A stretch of DNA of 64,000 nt from an uncultured Erwinia sp. (GTDB taxonomy: Bacteria; Pseudomonadota; Gammaproteobacteria; Enterobacterales; Enterobacteriaceae): positions 62,001 to 126,000 of the forward strand of contig CAMIKG010000006.1 of assembly GCA_946221915.1 (NCBI GenBank), given 5' to 3'. Under the pieces are notes generated by a model that saw only the letters and a list, made by a program, of their open reading frames with translations, had not been told where the DNA came from and ran no database searches. The position numbers and the translations under genes are program-made. Below are positions 36,260 through 44,146 of the stretch, one piece after another (within the stretch, counting starts at the first letter, position 1; every line of letters begins with the position of its first letter).

Positions 36260-37621
36260 TCAGTCCGCCTGTTGCTGTGCCCGCTCCAGCAGCCCCTGCG
36301 CAGAGATGCGCGCCTCTGCCAGTACCTGTGCCATATCGACGTTCTGCATCCTGCCGTCCTGCTTGATGATTCTGCCATCGACAATCACTGTCTCGACATT
36401 CTCTGGCCGGGCGGAGTAGACCAGCAGCGCTGCCGGATCGCCACCGCCGAAGCCGCTGAGGTTCAGCGCGGCGGGATTAACTATCTGGATATCCGCGCGC
36501 TTACCCGTTTCCAGAGTGCCGGTCACCGCACCCAGTCCCAGTGCCTGCGCCGATCGCCGTGTAGCCAGATCCAGCAGCTGACGCGGATCGACACTGGTTT
36601 CATCGCGCTTTGCACCGCTTAACGTCAGCGCCGCCAGCCGCATACTGACGAACATATCGGCGCTGCCTGCCAGCGAATTACCATCAATGCCTAACCCCTG
36701 ACGCTCAACGGCCTGGAAATGATCGAGTCGCGTCAGGCCATAACCCACGCGCTGTTCACTGAGCGGGGTCAGCGCCAGGCTGCCGCCCGCACGCTGCAGT
36801 GCGGCGAGCTGCTGTTCACTGGCGTCGGTGGCATGCACCACAGTGAGGGCAGGAGAGAGATAGTTGCCGTCAATCAGCGCATTAAACATGGCGTCGGCAT
36901 CGCCGCTGACATGCACCTGCACCGGCAACTGATGGTCGCGGGCGAACTGATATTCGCGTTTACGCAGCGCCCAGTTGGCGTCACTGTTCAGGTCGCGTGG
37001 CAGCCGCCACGCCAGACCCACCTGCACGCGCGGATCTCGCTGCTGCGCCAGCTGACCCAGATGCTTTAGATCGATGGGATGGCGCGTGGTTTTATCCGGG
37101 CCACCGTAATACATAATGGCGCGTATACCACTGCTTTGCAGCGCCCGCAGCCCGGCATCGCCCCAGGCGGGGCCGTGGATATTGTCAAAAAAATCCCCGC
37201 TGGTGGTAATCCCGCCCTGCAGCAGTTCCAGCGCGCCGCTGTACATCGCGGTGTGGATATCCTGCGGTTGCATCACCTGCGCCAGACGGTTGCTGACCGG
37301 GAAAAATTTGCCCTGCTGATTACGAAACTGCCCGCGCATGGTGGTGACCCACAGATGGGAGTGCGCATCGACAAAGCCCGGCAGCACTATTTTGCCGCTG
37401 GCATCGATCACGCTGGCGTCCGGCGCTGACAGATTGCGACCAATCTGCACAATCTGGTTATCGTGGATCAAAATATCGCTTTGCGGCAGATCCGCCGCGC
37501 CGGGCTGCATGGTAAGCAGATAACCATTTTTAATCAGCAGTTTATCTGACGCCACGGCACAGGCAGCGCTCGCCAGAAGACCTAAAGAGAGCTGCGGGAG
37601 TAGCAGTCTGGTCGAAAACAT
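36260..37621 (-). CDS. Exported amidohydrolase (TRZ/ATZ-like metal-dependent hydrolase)
   Basis: 453 residues from ATG 37621 (GAGGCG 8 nt upstream). The first ~24 residues form a signal peptide ending A-A-C-A-V-A, unusual for this mostly cytoplasmic superfamily. Metal-site motifs: D-A-H-S-H (His87, His89), Q-V-H-V-S-G, V-V-H-A-T-D and [14 protein letters not shown]. The C-terminus has the usual small beta sandwich (G-K-R-A-D-I-Q-I-V). It hydrolyses an amine, amide or ring nitrogen compound; the substrate is unknown. Stands alone. Confidence 0.85.
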   Translation of the reverse strand: MFSTRLLLPQLSLGLLASAACAVASDKLLIKNGYLLTMQPGAADLPQSDILIHDNQIVQIGRNLSAPDASVIDASGKIVLPGFVDAHSHLWVTTMRGQFRNQQGKFFPVSNRLAQVMQPQDIHTAMYSGALELLQGGITTSGDFFDNIHGPAWGDAGLRALQSSGIRAIMYYGGPDKTTRHPIDLKHLGQLAQQRDPRVQVGLAWRLPRDLNSDANWALRKREYQFARDHQLPVQVHVSGDADAMFNALIDGNYLSPALTVVHATDASEQQLAALQRAGGSLALTPLSEQRVGYGLTRLDHFQAVERQGLGIDGNSLAGSADMFVSMRLAALTLSGAKRDETSVDPRQLLDLATRRSAQALGLGAVTGTLETGKRADIQIVNPAALNLSGFGGGDPAALLVYSARPENVETVIVDGRIIKQDGRMQNVDMAQVLAEARISAQGLLERAQQQAD

Positions 37622-37854
37622 ATACGCCTCGTTTTGAAATTTAATTTCTATATTATTATTTATCAAAATAAAAATTTTACACAAAAGTTGTCAGTAATTT
37701 TTATCTGAGCCTTTGTAAGTACGGGCTTACGCTAAGTGCAGCCATGCTGCCGTGTTTTCCGCAGTGAAAAAATAGTTTTAACTGGCTCACAAAATAGTAA
37801 TTAAACGTTCCATTTTTAGTTCATTAGAATTAATATTTCATTTGCGCGTTAAGC

Positions 37855-37983
37855 GCTATGGTTCAGATGGGGACGCCACTCGATCAATTTCCGGGGGGTA
37901 AGCGATTGAGTGGCGTCATCCCTGAAGGGGCATTCAAGATATTTTCCGATTTCGGGCGACATTTTTATGTCGCCCTTTTTTTT
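37855..37983 (+). ncRNA. Candidate small or leader RNA: long stem-loop followed by a Rho-independent terminator
   Basis: GACGCCACTCGATC (37871-37884) pairs with GATTGAGTGGCGTC (37903-37916) with one G-U, around an 18-nt purine-rich loop containing CCGGGGGG; flanking TTCA and TGAA extend the stem. A perfect terminator ends the unit at 37983. The region has no ribosome site or plausible coding frame. The 5' end is a guess and no known RNA family was recognised. Confidence 0.5.
37954..37983 (+). terminator. Rho-independent terminator of the candidate RNA
   Basis: GGGCGACAT (37954-37962), TTTT loop, ATGTCGCCC (37967-37975), then eight T (37976-37983). It lies 220 bp before the binding-protein gene; its last T residues form the edge of the next operator. 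Confidence 0.9.
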
Positions 37984-37999
37984 GCACCCGGATGCAAAA
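37980..37999. promoter_or_regulatory. LacI-type operator copy 3
   Basis: TTTTGCACCCGGATGCAAAA, one base from the perfect palindrome. It is exactly 150 bp upstream of copy 4, a spacing suited to DNA looping by a tetrameric or paired repressor. Confidence 0.8.
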
Positions 38000-38129
38000 A
38001 ATGTTGCCTTTTTGTGATCAAACTCCTCAGTTTTGCTTTTCCCCGATTGACTGTTTTTTCGCCCTGCTCAATATTCTTCGTTGCCAGGGGCAGTAAAAAA
38101 GAACAAACCGACACCAGCGGTTTCGTTAG

Positions 38130-38149
38130 TTTTGCACCCGGGTGCAAAA
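38130..38149. promoter_or_regulatory. LacI-type operator copy 4 (perfect palindrome)
   Basis: TTTTGCACCCGGGTGCAAAA, fully self-complementary, 56 bp before the binding-protein start codon, where it would block promoter clearance. Confidence 0.88.
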
Positions 38150-38204
38150 AAAGTATTGGATGACTTTACTGCTAATAAAAATTCTTACCCTACAGGATAA
38201 CACT

Positions 38205-39128
38205 ATGAAAATCATAAAGTTGATGTTGGTTGCTATGAGCGTGATGCTCAGCTGCAGCGCCTGGGCGAAAACCTACACCGTCGGCGTGGCGCTGGCGAAT
38301 TTCGACCTGAACTTCGTCTCCATCCTGCGCACGCAGATGATCAATGAACTAAAAACGCTGGGGATGAACAGCCAGTTCTCCGATGCCAAAGGGGATGTGG
38401 CGCTGCAGGTGCAACAGGTGGATGACTTTATCAACCAGGGCGTCGACGCCATTATTCTCAACCCGGTGGATACCCAGGGCGTGCGGCCGATGATGGAGGC
38501 GGCGAAACGCGTCAATATCCCGCTGATCTTCGTCAACCGTAAACCAGAGGTGAAGCTGGACGGTAAAATGGCCTATGTCGGTTCCGATTCGGCATTAAGC
38601 GGCAAACTGCAGATGGAAGCGCTGGCGAAGAAAATGAACTACCGCGGTAATGTCGCCATCATTATGGGCGCACTGTCGAATGAAGAGGCGCGTGAACGTA
38701 CTCGTGCAGTGGAAGAGGTGATCGCCCAGCATAAAGAGATGAAAGTAGTGGAGAAACAGACCGCTAAATGGCAGCGCAATGAGGCGGTGGACGTGGTCTC
38801 CGGCTGGTTACTGAACGGCAGCCCGATTGACGCCATTGCTGCTAACAATGATGAAATGGCGATTGGCGCCATCATGGCGCTGAGCCAGGCGAAAAACAGC
38901 AAAGTGCTGGTCGCCGGTATCGATGGTACGCCGGACGGTCTGCAGTTTATTAAGAACGGTCAGATGGCGGTGACGGTATTCCAGGATGCGAAAGGCCAGG
39001 CGATTGGCGCGGTGCAGGTGGCGCAGGCGATGCTGGAAGAGAAAAAAACCCAACCTTACAACTGGATCCCGTATGACACGGTAACGCTGGATAACTACAC
39101 CAGCTTTGCCAGTAAAAATCAGAAGTAA
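38205..39128 (+). CDS. Sugar-type periplasmic substrate-binding protein
   Basis: 307 residues from ATG 38205 (AGGATAA upstream). Signal peptide of about 22 residues ending S-A-W-A. The mature part is an RbsB-like binding protein (V-D-A-I-I-L-N-P-V-D-T-Q-G; F-V-N-R-K-P-E; I-A-A-N-N-D-E-M-A-I-G-A; V-A-G-I-D-G-T-P-D-G). It would bind a sugar or cyclitol for an ABC importer, yet no ATPase or permease gene is nearby. It is the first gene of a LacI-controlled operon. Confidence 0.9.
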   Translation: MKIIKLMLVAMSVMLSCSAWAKTYTVGVALANFDLNFVSILRTQMINELKTLGMNSQFSDAKGDVALQVQQVDDFINQGVDAIILNPVDTQGVRPMMEAAKRVNIPLIFVNRKPEVKLDGKMAYVGSDSALSGKLQMEALAKKMNYRGNVAIIMGALSNEEARERTRAVEEVIAQHKEMKVVEKQTAKWQRNEAVDVVSGWLLNGSPIDAIAANNDEMAIGAIMALSQAKNSKVLVAGIDGTPDGLQFIKNGQMAVTVFQDAKGQAIGAVQVAQAMLEEKKTQPYNWIPYDTVTLDNYTSFASKNQK

Positions 39129-39148
39129 TGAATCTCTCTCTTACCCTG

Positions 39149-39168
39149 TTTTGCACCCGGGTGCAAAA
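39149..39168. promoter_or_regulatory. LacI-type operator copy 5 (perfect palindrome, intra-operon)
   Basis: TTTTGCACCCGGGTGCAAAA between the binding-protein stop and the oxidoreductase start, 23 bp before the latter. It may control an internal promoter or act as a roadblock. Confidence 0.88.
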
Positions 39169-39191
39169 AATAATAATTAAGGAGTCCGGAA

Positions 39192-40370
39192 ATGATCAAT
39201 GGTGAAAGACACATCCCGCGTCCGCTGCGCTGGGCAATGATTGGCGGCGGCCGACTGAGCCAGGTGGGCTACAAACACCGCACCGGCGCATTGCGCGATA
39301 ACACTGCTTATCAGCTGGTCGCCAGCGCATTTGATATCGATGCCGCACGCGGGCGTGAGTTTGGCGTCAATCTCGGCATCGCGCCGGAGCGCTGTTACGA
39401 CAACTACCGCCAGCTGCTGGAAGAAGAGGCGAAGCGCCAGGATGGGGTTGAAGTGGTCTCTGTCGCCACGCCAAACGGCACTCATTACGAAATCACCCGC
39501 GCCGCGCTGGAAGCCGGGATTCACGTTATCTGCGAAAAGCCGCTGTTTTTCACCACCGCAGAAGCGCGTGAAATCAAGGCGCTGGCGGAGCGCAAAGGGC
39601 TGATTGTCGGCGTCACCTACGGCTTTTCCGGCCATCCGCTGCTGATGCAGATGCGCGCGATGATCGCCAAAGGCGAGATCGGTGACGTGCGCATGGTCGA
39701 GTTGCAGTACACCCACGGTTTCAGCGCCAACGACAGCGCCGATAAGTTCAGCGATGCGCAGAAGTGGCGCGTGGACCCAAAAATTGCCGGACCAACCTTT
39801 GTGCTGGGTGATATCTCCACCCACACCTATTACATCTCGCAGCTGGTGCTGCCGGAGATGCGCATCAAATCGCTGCTGTGCGATCGCCAGAGCTTTATTC
39901 CGTCGCGCGCCCCGCTGGAAGACAACGCGATGGTGCTGATGCACTACGAAAACGGCGCGGTTGGCCGCATGTGGGCGTCCTCAATCAATGCCGGTTCGAT
40001 GGACAGCCAGAGCATTCGCGTCATCGGTTCGCGCGCCAGCCTCGAGTGGAGCGATTACAACCCGGGCGAACTGAAATATGAAGTGCAGGGGCAGCCGAAC
40101 CAGCTGCTGCACCACGGTATGCCTTACCTCGATGAAAGCGCGCTGGCGGATGAACGTCTTGGCGCGCTGCATACCGAAGGGCTGTCGGAGTCGTGGGCCA
40201 ACATCTATCTGAAATTCGCCATTGCCATCAGCGCAAAACAGCGTGGCGATGAGCAAACCCTCAACAATCTGATCTACCCGGGTATCGACGCCGGGCTGGA
40301 AGGGGTGCGCTGGCTGGAAAACTGCGTGCGCTCCGCCGACAACGGCGCCAGCTGGGTTAACTTTGAGTAA
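39192..40370 (+). CDS. Gfo/Idh/MocA-family NAD(P)-dependent oxidoreductase
   Basis: 392 residues. The N-terminal dinucleotide fold (M-I-G-G-G-R-L-S-Q-V-G) is followed by V-A-T-P-N-G-T-H-Y-E and the family's signature C-E-K-P-L at about 118. The C-terminal domain carries D-I-S-T-H-T-Y-Y, matching the catalytic Lys/Asp/His arrangement. It probably oxidises a hydroxyl of an inositol-like or sugar substrate. The next gene starts 9 nt later and encodes a TIM-barrel enzyme; together they look like successive catabolic steps. Confidence 0.92.
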   Translation: MINGERHIPRPLRWAMIGGGRLSQVGYKHRTGALRDNTAYQLVASAFDIDAARGREFGVNLGIAPERCYDNYRQLLEEEAKRQDGVEVVSVATPNGTHYEITRAALEAGIHVICEKPLFFTTAEAREIKALAERKGLIVGVTYGFSGHPLLMQMRAMIAKGEIGDVRMVELQYTHGFSANDSADKFSDAQKWRVDPKIAGPTFVLGDISTHTYYISQLVLPEMRIKSLLCDRQSFIPSRAPLEDNAMVLMHYENGAVGRMWASSINAGSMDSQSIRVIGSRASLEWSDYNPGELKYEVQGQPNQLLHHGMPYLDESALADERLGALHTEGLSESWANIYLKFAIAISAKQRGDEQTLNNLIYPGIDAGLEGVRWLENCVRSADNGASWVNFE

Positions 40371-40379
40371 GGAACTGAC

Positions 40380-41321
40380 ATGAAGCTTTCATTTTGTACC
40401 GACAGTCTCGGCCACCTGCCGTTTGAGCAAATGCTGGATAAATTGCTGGAACTGGGCGTGTATGGCGTGGAGATGACCACCGGCGGCTGGTCTTCTGCGC
40501 CGCATCTGCGCACCGACGAACTGCTGGCCAGCGCCAGTCAGCGCCAGCAATTGCTGCAGGCGCTGGAAAGTCGCGGCATGAGCATTGCCGCGCTGAATGT
40601 CTCCGGCAACCCGCTCGACCCGGGCGAGCTTGGCCAGCGCCACAAGAGTGACACCGATAAGGCGCTGCAGCTGGCCGGTTTGCTGGGGGTGAAAAAGATT
40701 GTGATGATGAGCGGCCTGCCACCCGCCAGCCCGCAGGATACGATACCGAACTGGATCACCTACACCGTCAGCTGGCCGCCGACGCTGAAAAACTGCCTCG
40801 ACTATCAGTGGAATGAAGTAGCGATCCCTTACTGGCAGGGGCTGGTGCGGCGTGCGCAGGAGTGCGGCGTCGAGCGCTTTGCGCTGGAGAACTTCAGTTC
40901 GATGCTGGTGTGGAACCCGGAAACCCTGTTCCGTCTGCGTGATGCTGTCGGGCCGATGGTCGGGCTGAACCTCGATCCCAGCCATCTGCTGTGGATGGGC
41001 GCGGACCCGATTGCCGCCGCACGCGCGCTGGGTCCGGCTATCCACCATGTGCACGGCAAGGATGTGCGGCTGGAACGCGGGCTGGTCAATGTGAATGGCC
41101 TGCTGGAAACCAAGCCGGTGGAAGATGTGGCGAACCGCGCATGGAACTATGTCGCGGTGGGCTGCGGCCAGGATCTGCAGTGGTGGAAGGAGTTCTTCTC
41201 GGTGGTGCGTATGATGGGCTACAACGACTGGGTATCGCTGGAGATGGAAGATCTCACCATGTCGGTTGAGGCTGGCGTTACCTCATCGATTGCCGCCCTG
41301 CAGCAAACCATCAGCCAGTAA
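40380..41321 (+). CDS. TIM-barrel sugar phosphate isomerase/epimerase (xylose isomerase-like)
   Basis: 313 residues of the AP-endonuclease-2/xylose-isomerase fold (IolE/IolI type). Visible metal-site strands: L-E-N-F-S-S, N-L-D-P-S-H-L-L-W, V-H-G-K-D and V-S-L-E-M-E-D. It probably isomerises or dehydrates the keto product of the oxidoreductase. Last gene of the operon; a hairpin follows. Confidence 0.9.
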   Translation: MKLSFCTDSLGHLPFEQMLDKLLELGVYGVEMTTGGWSSAPHLRTDELLASASQRQQLLQALESRGMSIAALNVSGNPLDPGELGQRHKSDTDKALQLAGLLGVKKIVMMSGLPPASPQDTIPNWITYTVSWPPTLKNCLDYQWNEVAIPYWQGLVRRAQECGVERFALENFSSMLVWNPETLFRLRDAVGPMVGLNLDPSHLLWMGADPIAAARALGPAIHHVHGKDVRLERGLVNVNGLLETKPVEDVANRAWNYVAVGCGQDLQWWKEFFSVVRMMGYNDWVSLEMEDLTMSVEAGVTSSIAALQQTISQ

Positions 41322-41340
41322 TCGCGCTCATCCTGCCATC

Positions 41341-41364
41341 AACCCGCCTGGTGACAGGTGGGTT
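41341..41364 (+). terminator. Hairpin after the isomerase gene
   Basis: AACCCGCCTG (41341-41350), GTGA loop, CAGGTGGGTT (41355-41364), one G-U pair. It sits 19 nt after the stop; no T-run follows. Confidence 0.5.
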
Positions 41365-41381
41365 AAACGCTAAGCACACCC

Positions 41382-41612
41382 AATCTGAAACCGAACAGCA
41401 ATGCATAAGCTCAGGACATAAGCGATTAAGTTCAACGCCCGGTGAATCTGAAACCGAACAGCAACGCATAAACTTAAAGCACGATGAATCTGAAACCGAA
41501 CAGCAACGCATAAACTTAAAGCACGATGAATCTGAAACAGAACAGCAATGTATAAACCTAAAGCACGATGAATCTGAAACCGAACAGCAATGCCTTAAGC
41601 CCAGTGCGCAGG
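41382..41612. repeat. 42-bp tandem repeat array
   Basis: Units beginning AATCTGAAACCGAACAGCAA start at 41382, 41445, 41487, 41529 and 41571. The last four are exactly 42 bp apart; the first interval is 63 bp. Units two and three are identical and the others differ at a few positions. 42 is a multiple of three, so a frame is open through it (S-E-T-E-Q-Q periodicity), but there is no ribosome site or credible start. Confidence 0.88.
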
Positions 41613-41717
41613 GAACACGGTCAGCGGAGGAAAGCGTCCCGCGCCATGGACGGCGCGGGCCGAGCGGTCATGGATGACGAAAAGCGACTTTCTGTAGCTG
41701 ACCGTGCTCCCTGCGCA
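41605..41717. repeat. Nested inverted repeat (cruciform-like element)
   Basis: Outer arms TGCGCAGGGAACACGGTCAGC (one split: 41605-41625) and 41697-41717 are complementary at all but one position. An inner stem CCCGCGCC (41638-41645) with GGCGCGGG (41652-41659) has a 6-nt ATGGAC loop. The element sits between two tandem-repeat blocks and looks like a dispersed intergenic element rather than a gene. Confidence 0.75.
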
Positions 41718-41718
41718 G

Positions 41719-41800
41719 GCACCGAACTAAAAGCCATACCTATGAGCAGGAGCCGAACTAAAAGCCATGCCCATGAGCAAGCACCGAACTAAAAGCGCCC
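41719..41800. repeat. 31-bp tandem repeat, 2.6 copies
   Basis: CCGAACTAAAAGC recurs at 41722, 41753 and 41784, a period of exactly 31 bp, with CATACCTATGAGCA / CATGCCCATGAGCA in the linkers. Non-coding. Confidence 0.8.
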
Positions 41801-41824
41801 CTGAAAAGGGTCTTCACTACGACG

Positions 41825-41862
41825 CGAAACCCGCCTGACAACAGGCGGATTTTCGCTTTTTC
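41825..41862 (+). terminator. Rho-independent terminator closing the repeat region
   Basis: CCGCCTG (41831-41837), ACAA loop, CAGGCGG (41842-41848), with outer GCGAAA/TTTCGC pairing and a TTTTTCT tail. Something transcribed rightward through the repeats would end here. From here to 42146 the DNA is AT-rich and empty apart from the promoter expected for the next gene. Confidence 0.75.
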
Positions 41863-42146
41863 TGCCACACAACAGCACAAAACGACACAGCACAACCTGA
41901 CAAACTTTAAAATTGTACAATAGTACATAAATAGTTTCTTTGTGCTGATATTTACTCTTATTTTCTGTTTTAAGGGATTAAATACTGATAATGGATATTT
42001 AAAGGTGGTATGTATGGTGGTGTATGTGAGTTTTTTTGAATAACTTCTTCAGGATTTAACCATTTTCTTACACGGCAGGCAGGAATAGGATGCACTCCAT
42101 CGAACGTAACCCGCTTACTTACTTTACCCGAATGGAGTTAATCATC

Positions 42147-42404
42147 ATGCGTATCATCAAAAAAACTGTGCTCGCTGTTGCCCTGCTTAGCGGTTTTTCC
42201 GCCAGCGTATTCGCCGCGACTGAAGTGCGCAGCGACGCAGGCCAGCACGTGACCGGCCATATCACTGTTTCTGGCGCATCTACCGTGGATGAAGTGGTGG
42301 CGGGGCTGAATAAAAAAGCAGAACAGGCTGGCGCCTCTGCCTTTAAAGTCACCGCGGTTGGCGGCAAAGACAAACTCTGGGGCAGCGCAGAGTTACTGAA
42401 GTAA
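42147..42404 (+). CDS. DUF1471 (YdgH/BhsA/McbA-like) small periplasmic stress protein
   Basis: 85 residues from ATG 42147, GGAG about 10 nt upstream. Signal peptide of about 22 residues ending V-F-A-A. The mature part (G-H-I-T-V-S-G-A-S-T-V-D-E-V... then A-S-A-F-K-V-T-A-V-G-G) is the DUF1471 fold found in biofilm- and stress-related periplasmic proteins. Ends at a clear terminator. Confidence 0.88.
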   Translation: MRIIKKTVLAVALLSGFSASVFAATEVRSDAGQHVTGHITVSGASTVDEVVAGLNKKAEQAGASAFKVTAVGGKDKLWGSAELLK

Positions 42405-42437
42405 ACGTTTTACCCTCACTGACCTGTGTTATTTTTT

Positions 42438-42462
42438 GCTCGCCCTGGTGGCGAGCTTTTTT
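42438..42462 (+). terminator. Rho-independent terminator of the DUF1471 gene
   Basis: GCTCGCC (42438-42444), 5-nt loop, GGCGAGC (42450-42456), six T. Ends just before the convergent siaD stop. Confidence 0.88.
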
Positions 42463-42469
42463 ATGCCTG

Positions 42470-43186
42470 TCACGCCGCCCGGCGGCAAAACACACGGTTG
42501 CGGCCAAGACGTTTCGCTTCATACAGCGCCGCATCGGCGGTGGCGTAAAGATCATCGAAATCGCTGCCGCACGCACCGTAACTGACGCCGAGACTGACAG
42601 TCACCAGCCGGTCCGGCAACACATCCAGCGGTGCGGCATTCAGCCCGGCATGCACATAGTTGGCGATAATCACCGTCTCCGCCAGGCTACGCTGCGGCAG
42701 CAGGATGGTAAATTCCTCGCCGCCGACCCGGCCGATGCTGCCGATTTCCGGCACCGACTGGCGGACCCGCGCAATCATCTCGCAGATCACCCGATCGCCG
42801 GTAGGATGACCAAACTGGTCATTAATCGCTTTGAAATGGTCGATATCCAGCAGAATCAGCCCGGCGCAGCCTGCCTCCAGCGCCTGGCCGATACGCTCGA
42901 TAATGGCACTGCGGTTATACACCCGCGTCAGCGGATCATGGCTGGCCTTGTACTCCAGCTCTGCCGCCAGCGTTTGCAGCCGCTGGTTGAGCTGGGTGAG
43001 TTCGCGTTCCGCCCGGTCGCTGCGTGAAATCAGCCGACCCGATTCGCGGATCAGCCGCTCATAGTGCTGGCACAGCAGCAGCAGCGCGTCCTGATAAACA
43101 CCCGCGCTGTGCTGCGGCTCGCTGGCAAGCGCCCGCGCCTGTTCCAGCAGCGCATGTTCGCTGGAAAACAGTTCATGATGCTTCAT
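42470..43186 (-). CDS. siaD: Diguanylate cyclase, SiaD-like
   Basis: 238 residues: a helical N-terminal region (about 1-75, probable coiled coil at L-T-Q-L-N-Q-R-L-Q-T-L-A) and a GGDEF domain (about 80-235) with intact R-V-G-G-E-E-F. The positions for an RxxD inhibitory site are P and G, so product inhibition is not expected. In Pseudomonas SiaD is switched on by direct binding of SiaC. It overlaps siaC by 14 nt. Confidence 0.87.
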   Translation of the reverse strand: MKHHELFSSEHALLEQARALASEPQHSAGVYQDALLLLCQHYERLIRESGRLISRSDRAERELTQLNQRLQTLAAELEYKASHDPLTRVYNRSAIIERIGQALEAGCAGLILLDIDHFKAINDQFGHPTGDRVICEMIARVRQSVPEIGSIGRVGGEEFTILLPQRSLAETVIIANYVHAGLNAAPLDVLPDRLVTVSLGVSYGACGSDFDDLYATADAALYEAKRLGRNRVFCRRAA

Positions 43187-43592
43187 GCTGGGTCAGTCCG
43201 GTATGCAGATGAAACTGGAAAGCGGGGAAGTCATCCTGCAACTCTTCGCCAAACTCCTGCGAGATATCATCCTCGGCATCGTAGTACCAGTGCATCGCCA
43301 CCGTCACGCCATTGCCTGCCGCCTGATGCAGGCGATCGAACAGGCCAAACAGCATTTTGGTGCTGGAACTGTTGAAGTAGCTGAGCGAAACATGCAGCGC
43401 AATCTGCTGCGGCGCAGGCGCGTCGCTGCCTGCCAGCCACGCATCAAGATCCGTCTGCAATGGCCGGTAAAAGGCGGCGGCGTTTTCCGGCCATGACTCC
43501 CCGGTCAGGCGCAGGCAGCCCGCGCGGTAATCAAAGTCGACGGCGGGGGTGCTGCTGGTCGCCGCTAAAATAAGGGAGGATGGATAGCTCAT
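43173..43592 (-). CDS. siaC: SiaC-like regulatory phosphoprotein (DUF1987)
   Basis: 139 residues. The motif Y-F-N-S-S-S-T-K-M-L (Thr78) corresponds to the threonine phosphorylated by SiaB in the Pseudomonas system; unphosphorylated SiaC activates the diguanylate cyclase. Start overlaps the siaB stop. Confidence 0.86.
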   Translation of the reverse strand: MSYPSSLILAATSSTPAVDFDYRAGCLRLTGESWPENAAAFYRPLQTDLDAWLAGSDAPAPQQIALHVSLSYFNSSSTKMLFGLFDRLHQAAGNGVTVAMHWYYDAEDDISQEFGEELQDDFPAFQFHLHTGLTQHEAS

Positions 43593-44146
43593 CAGATCGT
43601 CGCTTTTAAATAGAAGGCTGACATGTCCGTTTCATCAACCTGTTGAATGATAAATTCCAGCGGCTGGCTGGCATCCCGCGCCAGTGTCAGCAGGCCGATA
43701 TTAGCGCCTTTACTCCAGACCGGCGTTTCCGCGCGTAAGCTGGTTTTCCACTGCTGCTTAATCTCGTCAAGTGACATGCCGCGCAGCGTTTCCAGTTGCC
43801 CGCGCAGGCGCTGACACTCTTCCGTGCTGATCAGATTGGCGCTTTCCAGCGAGTAGCGCGACGCACTGACACTGAGGCAAAACGCGCCAAAGCGCATTTC
43901 CTGCTCGCCCTGCTGCAGTTTGCGCGGGTCGGATGAGTAGCGCAGGATGTTTTGCGCCATTTCAACAAAGGTGGAGAACAGCTTGCGCCGCTGGCTCACC
44001 GAGGTCTCATGCTCATCCAGCCACAGCCGCAGCACTTCGCCCAGGCTGGTGATGGTGTGCTGGCTGAAAAATCCGGTGTACTGCAGCGCGATTTTCGCGC
44101 TGACTTTCTCGCTAAGGAGCTGTGGAAACAGCATGTTAGTATTCAT
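43592..44146 (-). CDS. siaB: SiaB-like protein kinase (DUF6272 family)
   Basis: 184 residues, a GHKL-type kinase-like protein in SiaB position. Conserved E-M-A-Q-N-I-L-R-Y-S near residue 68 corresponds to the ATP-site helix, and G-A-N-I-G-L-L-T-L-A-R near 142 to the lid. It would phosphorylate SiaC. ATGA overlap with siaA. Confidence 0.84.
   Translation of the reverse strand: MNTNMLFPQLLSEKVSAKIALQYTGFFSQHTITSLGEVLRLWLDEHETSVSQRRKLFSTFVEMAQNILRYSSDPRKLQQGEQEMRFGAFCLSVSASRYSLESANLISTEECQRLRGQLETLRGMSLDEIKQQWKTSLRAETPVWSKGANIGLLTLARDASQPLEFIIQQVDETDMSAFYLKATI

Noticed and set aside
37855..37983. Known riboswitch or named sRNA
   Set aside because: Compared from memory with common enterobacterial sRNAs and riboswitches; no match in sequence or layout, so left as an unnamed candidate.
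37858..38163. 101-codon open frame across the candidate RNA and two operators
   Set aside because: It runs through a terminator and two operator sites and has no ribosome site.
41382..41612. CRISPR array
   Set aside because: Repeats are contiguous 42-bp units with no unique spacers and no cas genes.
41351..41677. Open frame with 14-residue periodicity (S-E-T-E-Q-Q...)
   Set aside because: It follows from the 42-bp DNA repeat; starts within a hairpin, no ribosome site, no codon signature; the reverse strand is equally open.
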